A DNA stretch of 64,000 nucleotides from Nitrospira_D sp019636945. Its GTDB lineage: Bacteria; Nitrospirota; Nitrospiria; Nitrospirales; Nitrospiraceae. The position numbers were made by a program, and so were the translations under genes. The stretch is from positions 44,029 through 108,028 of the forward strand of contig NZ_JBLFBO010000010.1 of NCBI RefSeq assembly GCF_047338595.1. Direction: 5' to 3'. The notes under the pieces are model-generated. The model was not told the DNA's origin and did not search any database. It saw nothing but the letters and a program-made list of their open reading frames with translations. Below, piece by piece: positions 25,421 to 33,918 of this stretch (the first letter of the stretch is position 1; the number at the start of each line of letters is the position of its first letter).

Positions 25421-28342
25421 TTAGGCCGCAGCCTTCGTGAGGGCAGGGTACCCATTGCGATAGGATTCCAGTACTTGGACCAGTCGCGCGACTTCGATCT
25501 CAAGTTGTGCGTACACAGGGGGCGCATCGTGAAGCGCTTGAAGGCGGCCGACTGCCTCGAGACGACTGGCGATCAATCCGACCTCTGAAGCACAGAGATT
25601 TCCTGCAGTTCCTTTAAAGGTGTGTGCTGATCGCTCGACGGCCGACGAATTGCCATCAGCCAGAGCCGTTCGAATGTCGGCCAGCATCGTTTGATACCGA
25701 TCCAAAAAGAGACGGATGAGTTGGCCAAACAACTCAGTGTCACTCCCAATATTCTGATACATCTGTGCGTGATCGAAAATGCCTCGGGCAGGATCGGTTG
25801 TGCCCGGAGGGAGTACCGGCTTGATCGGATGGACCTTCTCAGGTGGGGCGGGTGTCCAGCGCGCGAGTGCGGCCCGTAGTTCGTCGAGCTTGATCGGCTT
25901 CGAGAGGTAGTCGTCCATGCCGGCGGCTAAGCAGCGTTCACGATCGCCCTGCATGGCATTGGCGGTGACGGCGATGATCGGTATATGTCGGCGAGTGTCA
26001 GGTGGCGGGCTGTAGGGTTCCTGTTGGCCGCCTACCTTGTCCGGCCCAGACTCTGAAAGCTGCAACTCGAAATGCGACAGCGTGGCGGATGCCTCGCGTT
26101 CGCGAATGATTCTGGTCGTCTCAAAGCCGTCCATGAGGGGCATCTGACAGTCCATCAGGATGGCGGCATATCGCCCTTTGGCCAATGCTGCCAAGGCCTC
26201 CTGCCCGTTATCGACGACATCCGGTCGGTAACCAAGCTTCTCGACCATCCGCACGGCAAGCTTCTGGTTGACAATATTATCCTCTACCACCAGCACATGT
26301 TGATGTTGAACGTTCTCGGCAACGGTATGTCGCGTGACCAGCTGTGGGACAATCGAACCGCTCTGCTCGGTTATCCGTTCTTGGTCATCCTGCATCCCAA
26401 GAACGGTTCTGAGACACTCTCGTAGCTCGTCGTGACGAACAGGCTTGGGGAGGTAGCCCATTGCACCGGATGATCGGGCCTGTTCAGCGTGCCCGCGCTG
26501 GAGAATGGATGTCATGACCACAAGGCGTGTGTGAGACTGCTCTGGATGGCTATTGAGCTCGCGCGCGAGCTGTAAGCCGTCCTTTCCAGGCATGACGACG
26601 TCCAAAATGGCGAGATCGTATGGCGTTCCTCTCTGATTGGCCTCTGTCATACGGTGCCAGGCTGACTCGGCGTCTTCGGCGAGGTCGTCCATCATTCCCC
26701 AGCCGGAAACAAGATGGTGGAGAATCATTCGGTTCGATTCATTGTCGTCGACAATCAGGACTCGTTTTCCTGCGAGCTCACCGGATGGAAGAATGGCACG
26801 GGGCGAGCCAGCTTGTTTCTGAAAGCGTGCCGTACACCAGAAGGTACTTCCGTGACCTTCGATACTCCGGACACCAATCTGACCTCCCATCAACTCCACC
26901 AGCTGCTTTGAAATCGAGAGACCCAGGCCGGTCCCCCCGTATTTTCTTGTCGTCGAGCTGTCTGCTTGAACGAACGGGCGGAAGAGCTTGTCGAGTGTCG
27001 CCGAACTCATGCCGATTCCGCTGTCAGTGACTTCGAATCTGATCACTGCGGTATCCGTGAGGTCTTCCTCAAGATACGCTTGGAGCGCCACATCACCTTT
27101 GCCCGTAAATTTTACGGCATTCGCAACCAAATTGGTGAGAACCTGCCGGAGGCGTCCCGGGTCTCCTTTTAGCCCTGTAGGAACGGCCGCGTGTACCAGT
27201 CCTGTAAGTTCGATTCCTTTCGTCTCTGCCCGCTCGGCAAACTGTGCGAGCACCTGTTCAACCGTGGTTCTCAGATTGAACTCCAGGCACTCTAACTCCA
27301 GTTTCCCGGCTTCGATTTTGCTGCATTCCAGCACGTCATTGATCAACTGCAAGAGGGCTTCGCCGCACTGGCGAATGGTTTCAGCGTACGAGTGTTGTTC
27401 AGGCGTCAACGGAGTCTCCATGAGTAGGCTCGTCATGCCGATCACCCCGTTCATGGGTGTACGCAGTTCATGACTGACCGTGGCTAAGAATGCGGACTTC
27501 ACGCGTGCGGACTCCGTCGCCTTTTCAAGCGCCTGATCGAGGCGTTGATTGCTCTCACTAAGTTGAGAGGCGGTTTCCTGGAGTGCCTGTTGTGTCGTGT
27601 AGACGGTAGTCAGATCCGTTGCGTACCCACGGACGACTCCGTGAGGGAGGACCGGACAAAATGTCCATGAAAAACTGGCTTTGGGAAGCAGGACGTCTTC
27701 TCCGTGCAGGATTTGGCCGGTTGACAGGCATCGCTGGATGATCGTCATGAGCTGTGCGGGTGCCACGCTGGGAAATCCTTCGAGGCTATAGCCGAACCGG
27801 GAGAGCAACGAGATCATGGCAGGGTTGGCATACAGGAGGCTGCCATGTCGGTCCAACTCGATCATGGGTGAGGGACTTTCATGCGCAATGGCGGCGAGGC
27901 GGTCACGCTCCTGTTTGACCTCCATTTCTTGAGACAAGTCCCGGACGCAGATCATCAGCACCGTGACGTCACCGACCATATTGGGCGTACATGTCCATTC
28001 GACTGGAATGAGGGCGCCCGTTCGTTTCATGTGGAGCTGTTGTCTCGAGGCAATTGGATGACCGCTTCGTAAGACTCTGGTCAGTTGTGCCGTAATCATG
28101 TCGGCATCGGACGACGTGAGCGTCGACCAGAAGGCGGGAAAAGATTGTTTCATCGGGAGCCGTGATCGTGGTCCGAGGAACCGGCGTGCCTCCCGGTTGA
28201 CGGCGAGAATCGTGAGATCTGGGTTGAGGAGAAGGGCCCCGATCGGTAAGCCTTCAAGCAGGTTGGCAATGTTGGGAGTACGCCACGAGTCGATTCCCGC
28301 CCGACGGCGGGATGGTTCATGCTTTTTCTGGGATCGCGGCAT
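25421..28342 (-). CDS. Hybrid sensor histidine kinase (PAS-PAS-HisKA-HATPase-REC-REC-Hpt), BarA-like
   Basis: A soluble multistep phosphorelay kinase of 973 residues. Domains in order: PAS (about 25-140), PAS-like (about 145-250), coiled coil, HisKA with H291 in ATVSHELRTPMNG, HATPase_c with NLVANAVKF, DSGIGM and GGTGLGLSI, receiver 1 (D581 in LAILDVVMPG), receiver 2 (D731 in ILMDCQMPLMDG, with an insert of about 30 residues), and Hpt with H907 in SAHTFKGTAGNL. All key residues are present; no membrane segment is seen. Its start overlaps the stop of the HD-GYP gene by 1 nt (TAATG). BarA/GacS kinases control Csr systems elsewhere, and csrA is 0.7 kb away, but no output regulator is encoded here. 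Confidence 0.93.
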   Translation of the reverse strand: MPRSQKKHEPSRRRAGIDSWRTPNIANLLEGLPIGALLLNPDLTILAVNREARRFLGPRSRLPMKQSFPAFWSTLTSSDADMITAQLTRVLRSGHPIASRQQLHMKRTGALIPVEWTCTPNMVGDVTVLMICVRDLSQEMEVKQERDRLAAIAHESPSPMIELDRHGSLLYANPAMISLLSRFGYSLEGFPSVAPAQLMTIIQRCLSTGQILHGEDVLLPKASFSWTFCPVLPHGVVRGYATDLTTVYTTQQALQETASQLSESNQRLDQALEKATESARVKSAFLATVSHELRTPMNGVIGMTSLLMETPLTPEQHSYAETIRQCGEALLQLINDVLECSKIEAGKLELECLEFNLRTTVEQVLAQFAERAETKGIELTGLVHAAVPTGLKGDPGRLRQVLTNLVANAVKFTGKGDVALQAYLEEDLTDTAVIRFEVTDSGIGMSSATLDKLFRPFVQADSSTTRKYGGTGLGLSISKQLVELMGGQIGVRSIEGHGSTFWCTARFQKQAGSPRAILPSGELAGKRVLIVDDNESNRMILHHLVSGWGMMDDLAEDAESAWHRMTEANQRGTPYDLAILDVVMPGKDGLQLARELNSHPEQSHTRLVVMTSILQRGHAEQARSSGAMGYLPKPVRHDELRECLRTVLGMQDDQERITEQSGSIVPQLVTRHTVAENVQHQHVLVVEDNIVNQKLAVRMVEKLGYRPDVVDNGQEALAALAKGRYAAILMDCQMPLMDGFETTRIIREREASATLSHFELQLSESGPDKVGGQQEPYSPPPDTRRHIPIIAVTANAMQGDRERCLAAGMDDYLSKPIKLDELRAALARWTPAPPEKVHPIKPVLPPGTTDPARGIFDHAQMYQNIGSDTELFGQLIRLFLDRYQTMLADIRTALADGNSSAVERSAHTFKGTAGNLCASEVGLIASRLEAVGRLQALHDAPPVYAQLEIEVARLVQVLESYRNGYPALTKAAA

Positions 28343-29631
28343 TACGCGGCTCGCAAGTCGGAATTATCCAGGTGAATACCGATGTTGACTCGTTCACGAG
28401 TGGGATCGAGCACACGGAGGACGGAACGTACCGTGTGGTCTGCAGATGGTGCAGCGAGATCCACCGCGATCGGTGTGGGGTAGGAGCCTCCCTGTGGGTC
28501 GGTCGTGATTTTGACGAGTGGTTTGAGTCGTTGCTGAGGGTTGACTCCCACGACCACCGCTTGTTCTCCGGTATTGAGCCTGACCAAACTTCCCACAGGG
28601 TATACGCCGATGCTTCGAATCATCAGTTCTACGAGAGCTTTCTCGAATTGGCCTCGCTCTCCGGCCAGAAACAGTTGTCGAACGGCGTCATGCGGCATCA
28701 TGGAGGGGCGTGTACCACGTCGGCTCACCATGCCGTCGTAATAGTCGACGATACCGACAATCTGTGCGAGCTGCGAAGTTTGGTCGTGCTGGAGGGCGGC
28801 AGGAAAGCCGCTTCCATTGCTCCGCTCATGATGCTCCTTGACGATGCGCAAGACATCCTCAGGCATCCCCGGTTGTTCAGCGAGCACGGCGACTCCCAGT
28901 TTGCAGTGCTGTTCCAGAAGAGTCTTGTCCTGTCCGGTGCACTCATCTCGCTTGCGCACGAGATTCCGAGGAAGCCGCACATAGCCCGTATCGTGCAGCA
29001 AGGCCCCCATTCCAACGAGTTCCTGTGTCGGTTGATCCAGTCCGCTCTCAAGAGCCACGATGAGCGACAGGATGCAGGTATCCAGTGCATGGGTCGTCAG
29101 GGATCGATCAAACTGCTTGATTTTTTGAATGGCGAGCTGAGTGGCCATCGCAGCATGGTCGCTGAGTACGTGCTCCAGAACGATCGATACGATCGCTTTG
29201 GTTGCTTCGGGTGAGGGAGGAATGCCACGTTCAAGATCAGTGAAGATGCGCTCCACCGCTTCCTGTGCTTGGGCATAGATGACCGAGGGCGGCTGACCGG
29301 CATCATGCCTCGCGACTCCACCGGCTGCGGTCGTGTTCGCAGGCGGGGCTGGTTCAACAGAGGCGACCGAGTCAAGCGGAGGGGGTTCCGGCTGTGCGTG
29401 GCGCTCGAGGGTATCCGGGTTGGTCGGGGGGGGGCACGATGGCACATCAAGCCCTTTACTGGTGTCGATCGTCACCATCCTGATTCCATGACGCTTCATG
29501 AGTTGAATGGTGTCTAGGTCTTTGATGGGAAATTTATGAGACAGGAAGGGGGTGCGATACCAAGGAACGTCCATGCCAACGAGATACATACCGAGGATCA
29601 GCTGGTCGATTGAAATCTGCTTGGTAGCCAT
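28342..29631 (-). CDS. HD-GYP domain protein with N-terminal DUF3391-like region
   Basis: The family hydrolyses cyclic di-GMP. The 429-residue product has an N-terminal DUF3391-like part (ISIDQLILGMYLVGMDVPWY), a Pro-rich linker (about 65-115), and an HD-GYP domain (about 165-330). H213-D214, H267-H268-E269-R270 and D299 are present, but the signature reads HDTGY rather than HDIGK, and NGSGFP (272-277) replaces DGxGYP. Activity may thus be altered. The C-terminal 100 residues resemble the tail of DUF3391 HD-GYP proteins (VYPVGSLVRLNTGEQAVVVG). A strong sigma-28-type promoter precedes it, and the kinase gene is coupled to it. Confidence 0.9.
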   Translation of the reverse strand: MATKQISIDQLILGMYLVGMDVPWYRTPFLSHKFPIKDLDTIQLMKRHGIRMVTIDTSKGLDVPSCPPPTNPDTLERHAQPEPPPLDSVASVEPAPPANTTAAGGVARHDAGQPPSVIYAQAQEAVERIFTDLERGIPPSPEATKAIVSIVLEHVLSDHAAMATQLAIQKIKQFDRSLTTHALDTCILSLIVALESGLDQPTQELVGMGALLHDTGYVRLPRNLVRKRDECTGQDKTLLEQHCKLGVAVLAEQPGMPEDVLRIVKEHHERSNGSGFPAALQHDQTSQLAQIVGIVDYYDGMVSRRGTRPSMMPHDAVRQLFLAGERGQFEKALVELMIRSIGVYPVGSLVRLNTGEQAVVVGVNPQQRLKPLVKITTDPQGGSYPTPIAVDLAAPSADHTVRSVLRVLDPTRERVNIGIHLDNSDLRAA

Positions 29632-29697
29632 AGATCGTGGACTCCAGGTCGGAGACGTCGTCGAACGGACTATTATCCTGCAGCTGGTTCGCGTGCG

Positions 29698-29725
29698 TTA
29701 TCGGCGAAAGAAACAGTGAACTTGA
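29698..29725 (-). promoter_or_regulatory. Sigma-28 (FliA) type promoter for the HD-GYP/kinase operon
   Basis: Read on the minus strand: TCAA (29725-29722), 16 nt, GCCGATAA (29705-29698). The -10 is a perfect match and the extended -35 reads TCAAGTTC. The start would be near 29691, about 60 nt before the ATG at 29631. It lies in a divergent gap with another sigma-28-type promoter facing right. Confidence 0.75.
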
Positions 29726-29796
29726 TCGGTGTGTGCAAGACGGTGCGCGTTGGAATTCATTCTGAATCAATATGTTCCATCTCGTATCCTTGTTGC

Positions 29797-29824
29797 TCAA
29801 GAAAAGTCTGTGCTGGACCGATAG
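29797..29824 (+). promoter_or_regulatory. Sigma-28 (FliA) type promoter for the YcgR-like gene
   Basis: TCAA (29797-29800), 16 nt, ACCGATAG (29817-29824), preceded by GC as at the csrA, flgM and fliC promoters. The start near 29831 lies before the chosen ATG (29874) but after the first in-frame ATG (29772), so it also bears on the gene start. ycgR is a sigma-28 gene in enterobacteria. Confidence 0.5.
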
Positions 29825-29873
29825 AGCCCATCAGCGAGTGTTTGTAACGATTGCTCAACGAGGAAGGAACAAG

Positions 29874-30596
29874 ATGAACGACTTAGTCGAGGCGACTCCC
29901 TCTCCAGCATCGTTCTTATCAGTGGGCTTGGCCATCAAACTGTCTTTGACGCTTGATGGGCAGAAAGTGATGTATGGCTCCACGCTGTTGGGCTGGAAAG
30001 ATCACGCGTGGCTTGTCTGTGAATGGCCGCTCCCGCTGAGTCACGACCAGCGGGTTGAGAGCGGGACTCCATGCACCGTGAGCTATCTTCATGACGGCAA
30101 GTTGGTTGGGTACCGGAGTGAGTTTCGCGATCTGATTACCTCGCCGGTGCCGTTACTCTTCGTGGCCTACCCGAAGAACGTAGAGGAAATGCACCTGCGT
30201 AAGCATCTCAGAGCCTCCGCCAACGAACCGATTCTTTTGATGCAAGCGGACACGGCGAGCGGTTCTTCTTCCGTATTACCTGGGAACAGCTATTTTGGCG
30301 GTTTACTGAAAGATCTCAGCGGGGGAGGCTGCAGTGTGACCTTGGTTCGAAGACCGGCGTGGTTGCGGTCAGGATCGGCAGTTCGTCTGGAGTTCGAACT
30401 TCCTGGACTCGGGCACATTACCAATTTGACAGGAGTCGTAAAAAACGTCGATGTACGACATGGTAGTGAAACGATTGGGATTGAGTTTCGGTTCAACGAA
30501 ATGGAATATATCGAGTATCGAGGTTGGGGAGGGTCGGTCAAGAGTGCGATCGAGCAGTGGGCGACACAGAAAACGATGGTGCTGTCATTGTCTTGA
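29874..30596 (+). CDS. YcgR-like PilZ-domain protein (cyclic di-GMP flagellar brake)
   Basis: The 240-residue product has a YcgR-N-like domain (about 15-115, GLAIKLSLTLDGQKVMYGST onward) and a PilZ domain (about 120-230). The c-di-GMP contacts RKHLR and DLSGGG are both present, so binding is expected. YcgR acts on the flagellar motor when c-di-GMP rises. I chose the ATG at 29874 because of GAGGAAGGAA upstream and because the promoter lies after the earlier ATG at 29772. It is divergent from the HD-GYP gene, which is likely to change the same second messenger. Confidence 0.85.
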   Translation: MNDLVEATPSPASFLSVGLAIKLSLTLDGQKVMYGSTLLGWKDHAWLVCEWPLPLSHDQRVESGTPCTVSYLHDGKLVGYRSEFRDLITSPVPLLFVAYPKNVEEMHLRKHLRASANEPILLMQADTASGSSSVLPGNSYFGGLLKDLSGGGCSVTLVRRPAWLRSGSAVRLEFELPGLGHITNLTGVVKNVDVRHGSETIGIEFRFNEMEYIEYRGWGGSVKSAIEQWATQKTMVLSLS

Positions 30597-30775
30597 CAGT
30601 AGAAACCCTTCAGCCTTCCTAAGGAATTGTTTTCCCTTCAGACCGGCAAATACTGCCGACCTATTCGTCTTCTAAATCAAAAAACCCTCGTCTAGACGCC
30701 ATAGTCCAGCCGTCTGTCTGGCATGTGTCTTGAAGTACGTTTCTGCGCAGATCTGATCTCAAGGAAGAGAGCATC

Positions 30776-31972
30776 ATGAACGGTCCACCTACGACGCAAC
30801 ACGAGCTCAATCCTCGATGGTGTTTGGCGTACGACACAATCGACCGTCACGACACTGATCGCCTGATCGAGTGGCTTCGTACCTATCCACGATTAACGAA
30901 GGGGACTGTTACGTGCGACTTTGAGTCGCGTTGGTCAAACTGGTTGAATTCCTCGCACTCCATATTCTGCAACTCTGGGTCGTCCGCCAATCTCTTGATG
31001 TACTACGCGCTCCTGGCCTCAGGGCGGTTGCGTAACAAGAAAGTGATCGTTCCCAGCGTGGGCTGGGTCACATCGATTGCGCCGGCGATCCAATTCGGTT
31101 TTGAGCCCATTATGTGTGAGGCCGATTCGGAGACGTTCGGTCTCGACTTAGATCATCTCGAAACGCTGCTAAAACAGCATCACGCTCAGACCGTCATGCT
31201 CGTCCAAGTGCTTGGTGTCCCTCACAAAATGCGGGAACTGATGGCATTGAAGGCTCGCTATGAGTTCGTGCTTCTCGAAGACGCGTGTGCGGCAATCGGA
31301 GCGACCTACGAGGGGCGGAGAGTCGGCTCATTTGGTGATATGGGCAGTTTCTCATTTTACTTCGGCCATCAAATGTCGACGATCGAGGGCGGCATGGTCT
31401 CTACCGATGATTCCAAGATGAGAGATCTACTGCTCATGCTCAGAAGCCACGGCTGGAGCAAGGACTTGGACAGAGCGACACATCACTCGCTTGTAACGCG
31501 ATACGGTATCGATGACTTTCATTCACCCTTTGTGTTTTATGAGCCCGGCTTCAACCTCCGGTCGACAGACTTGAACGCGTTCATCGGGATCGGGCAACTG
31601 GAAAAGCTGGATTGGATGACGGAGCAGCGCCGGCAGAACCATGCTCGCTATTTGGCTCGCTTGAGTGGAAGTTTCTACGTTCAACGTCATCCGGCAGATA
31701 GTGAAGTAGCCAGCATTTCTGTCGGACTCTTGGCGGAGTCTCGTCAACAACGGCAGCGCATCGTCCAAGCCCTCTCTGCCCGTGGCGTGGAGACACGCAT
31801 TTTCTCAGCCGGCAATCTTGGTCTGCATCCGTTCTGGATGAACCGCTATGGGGCAGCCAGTTTCCCGGTCGCCGATCGGATTCATCACTGTGGGTTCTTT
31901 CTACCGAATCACCCAAGCCTGAGCGAAGAGGACATTGCGACGATTTCCACTATCGTTCTGGAGGCAGCGTGA
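30776..31972 (+). CDS. DegT/DnrJ/EryC1/StrS-family PLP enzyme with His at the lysine position (sugar 3-dehydratase type?)
   Basis: Fold type I PLP enzyme of the sugar aminotransferase family, 398 residues. CNSGSSANLL (PLP phosphate contact) and EDACAAIGATYEGRRVGSFG are clear. At the usual Schiff-base lysine the sequence reads FYFGHQMSTIEGGM, placing His198 where aminotransferases have Lys (KNxTTGEGG). In this family that change is known for CDP-6-deoxy-4-ketoglucose 3-dehydrase (RfbH/E1) and ColD, which remove the 3-hydroxyl rather than transfer an amino group. First gene of the sugar island; its end overlaps the next gene (GTGA). Confidence 0.85.
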   Translation: MNGPPTTQHELNPRWCLAYDTIDRHDTDRLIEWLRTYPRLTKGTVTCDFESRWSNWLNSSHSIFCNSGSSANLLMYYALLASGRLRNKKVIVPSVGWVTSIAPAIQFGFEPIMCEADSETFGLDLDHLETLLKQHHAQTVMLVQVLGVPHKMRELMALKARYEFVLLEDACAAIGATYEGRRVGSFGDMGSFSFYFGHQMSTIEGGMVSTDDSKMRDLLLMLRSHGWSKDLDRATHHSLVTRYGIDDFHSPFVFYEPGFNLRSTDLNAFIGIGQLEKLDWMTEQRRQNHARYLARLSGSFYVQRHPADSEVASISVGLLAESRQQRQRIVQALSARGVETRIFSAGNLGLHPFWMNRYGAASFPVADRIHHCGFFLPNHPSLSEEDIATISTIVLEAA

Positions 31973-32922
31973 CAGCTCCCTTACTTGTCACCGGTGGATC
32001 GGGGTTGTTAGGGCAGGCCGTGCGCCGTCTGAGACCTGATGCGGTCTACCTGTCCAGGCGGGACGGAGATCTTCGCGATCGAAGCGTCGCCGAGCGGCTG
32101 TTGCAATCTATTCAGCCCGGCCAGATCTTGCATTTGGCCGGCGTGGTCGGAGGGGTCAAAGCCAATGCCGTCGACAATGCGCGGTTTCTCGAAGAGAACA
32201 TGCTGATCAACACGGCTGTCTTGTCGGCCGCACGGCAGCTGCGCATCCCGCGTCTCACAACGATGTTATCCAGTTGCGCGTTTCCCTTTTATGCGGATCG
32301 CCAAACTACGGAAACTGACTTGCTGAGTGCATCGCCCTATGACGGAAACGCCGGCTACGCCTATGCAAAGCGCATGCTCGACCTTCACGTCAGGCTCGCG
32401 GCCACGGAAGCGGGACTTGCGTGGAACAGCCTCACACCTGTGACCATGTACGGGCCGCATGACTCTTTCGACCTGGAATCGGGGCATGTGGTGGGCGCGC
32501 TGATCCGCCGTTGTCATGATGCCCAGACGAACGACGCTGGTTTTACGGTCTGGGGTACTGGACGGGCCGTTCGTCAATTTGTGTACGTCGATGATGTGGC
32601 GCGTTTAGCTCTTGGAGCCCTAGCGGGTGCCTGGGGATCAGGTACGACCATTGTGACTCCGGACGAAGGAATTTCGATCGCTCACCTCGCCCGTACGATC
32701 GGCCAGGTCATGGACTATCACGGTCCTATTGTCTTCGACGCCACCAAGCCGGAAGGGATGCTCGTAAAGCGCTTGCGGAGTACTACCTTCGAAGCACGAT
32801 TTCCAGGCAACCGATTCACCAGTCTCACTGATGGGCTCACAGAGACCGTGCGATGGTTTTTCAGCCGACAGGTCGGACGATCCCAGCGTCATCTTGAGTC
32901 GTCGTTGTGCGGTCATTCGTAA
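31969..32922 (+). CDS. NAD(P)-dependent sugar epimerase/reductase, GDP-L-fucose synthase-like
   Basis: Extended SDR of 317 residues. Visible are the Rossmann motif TGGSGLLGQ (8-16), HLAGVVGGVKANAVDNARFL as in Fcl/WcaG, the catalytic region LSSCAFPF with YAYAKRM (Tyr and Lys), and VTMYGPHDSFDLESGHVVGA, close to the Fcl motif. Such enzymes epimerise and reduce 4-keto-6-deoxy sugars bound to GDP. Start is GTG, overlapping the previous stop (GTGA) with GGAGG 4 nt upstream, so the genes are coupled. Confidence 0.87.
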   Translation: MTAPLLVTGGSGLLGQAVRRLRPDAVYLSRRDGDLRDRSVAERLLQSIQPGQILHLAGVVGGVKANAVDNARFLEENMLINTAVLSAARQLRIPRLTTMLSSCAFPFYADRQTTETDLLSASPYDGNAGYAYAKRMLDLHVRLAATEAGLAWNSLTPVTMYGPHDSFDLESGHVVGALIRRCHDAQTNDAGFTVWGTGRAVRQFVYVDDVARLALGALAGAWGSGTTIVTPDEGISIAHLARTIGQVMDYHGPIVFDATKPEGMLVKRLRSTTFEARFPGNRFTSLTDGLTETVRWFFSRQVGRSQRHLESSLCGHS

Positions 32923-32937
32923 GGAGTCAACAGGAAC

Positions 32938-33885
32938 ATGATGACATTGCAAGAACATGTCGTGATCACGGGCGGAGCAGGCTACATCGGATCCGTGCTG
33001 TCTCGCCACTTACTCAATCGCGGGTATAGGGTCACGGTCATCGACAATTTCATGTACCGACAGAATAGCCTCCTGGATTGTTGCAGCGACGACAGGTTTA
33101 GCGTGATCCGCGGTGATTGTCGGGATGAACGACTCATGACGGATGTGATTCGTGACGGCGATATCCTCATTCCGTTGGCGGCGTTAGTGGGTGCACCGCT
33201 GTGCAATCGGGACCGAATCGGTGCCTATTCGATTAATTTGGATGCGGTTCACATGCTGTGTAAGCTCTCTTCGCCGACTCAGCGCATCATCTTTCCTGTC
33301 ACCAACAGTGGGTATGGGATCGGTCAACCTGGAATTCCCTGCACCGAAGAGTCGCCGCTCCGTCCCATTAGTCTCTACGGTGAGACCAAAGTAAAAGCCG
33401 AACGGGTCGTACTCGATCGGGGCAATGCCATCACGCTTCGGCTTGCGACGGTCTTCGGTGCTTCGCCCCGGATGCGAATGGACCTCCTCGTGAACGATTT
33501 TGTCTGGCGGGCGGTCCATGATCGAGCCGTCACAGTCTTCGAAGGCCACTGTAAGCGCAACTATATTCATGTTCGGGACGTGACCAAGGCTTTCCTCCAT
33601 GCGATCGAGCATTTCGACTCCATGAAGGACTCCCCATACAATGTCGGGCTGGACGATGCCAACTTGTCAAAGTTGGAACTGTGCGCTGAAATCAAACGGC
33701 AGGTGCCGCAGTTCGTCTATTCGGAGGCCCCGATCGGGGAAGATCCGGACAAGCGGGATTACATCGTCTCCAACAAACGGATACTCGCCACAGGCTTCAC
33801 ACCCGATTGGTCGCTCGCACGTGGCATCCGGGAGCTGACTAAGTGCTACACCGTCATCGGCGGAACCGGATACGGCAATGTGTAA
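32938..33885 (+). CDS. NAD-dependent epimerase/dehydratase (extended SDR), sugar-nucleotide modifying
   Basis: 315 residues with TGGAGYIGS (Rossmann), PLAALVGAPLCNRDRIGAYS, a TNSGYGIGQPG stretch, the catalytic SLYGETKVKAE (Tyr-x3-Lys) and RNYIHVRDVTKAFLHAIEHF. It resembles dTDP- or GDP-sugar 4,6-dehydratases/4-epimerases; exact reaction cannot be read off. TAAGGAG and AGGA lie just upstream. If heptose is activated with GDP as the next two genes suggest, this SDR is a candidate for the 4-keto-forming step. Confidence 0.85.
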   Translation: MMTLQEHVVITGGAGYIGSVLSRHLLNRGYRVTVIDNFMYRQNSLLDCCSDDRFSVIRGDCRDERLMTDVIRDGDILIPLAALVGAPLCNRDRIGAYSINLDAVHMLCKLSSPTQRIIFPVTNSGYGIGQPGIPCTEESPLRPISLYGETKVKAERVVLDRGNAITLRLATVFGASPRMRMDLLVNDFVWRAVHDRAVTVFEGHCKRNYIHVRDVTKAFLHAIEHFDSMKDSPYNVGLDDANLSKLELCAEIKRQVPQFVYSEAPIGEDPDKRDYIVSNKRILATGFTPDWSLARGIRELTKCYTVIGGTGYGNV

Positions 33886-33918
33886 GGCCAGCACGATCGC
33901 ACAGAGGGGAGTCGTACG

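Noticed and set aside
28312..29214. 300-codon plus-strand frame opposite the HD-GYP gene
   Set aside because: No domain or ribosome site; the minus-strand product has clear HD-GYP features and a promoter.
30719..30734. TGGCATGTGTCTTGAA before the DegT-family gene as a sigma-54 promoter
   Set aside because: The essential GC of the -12 box is GA; kept only as a remote possibility.
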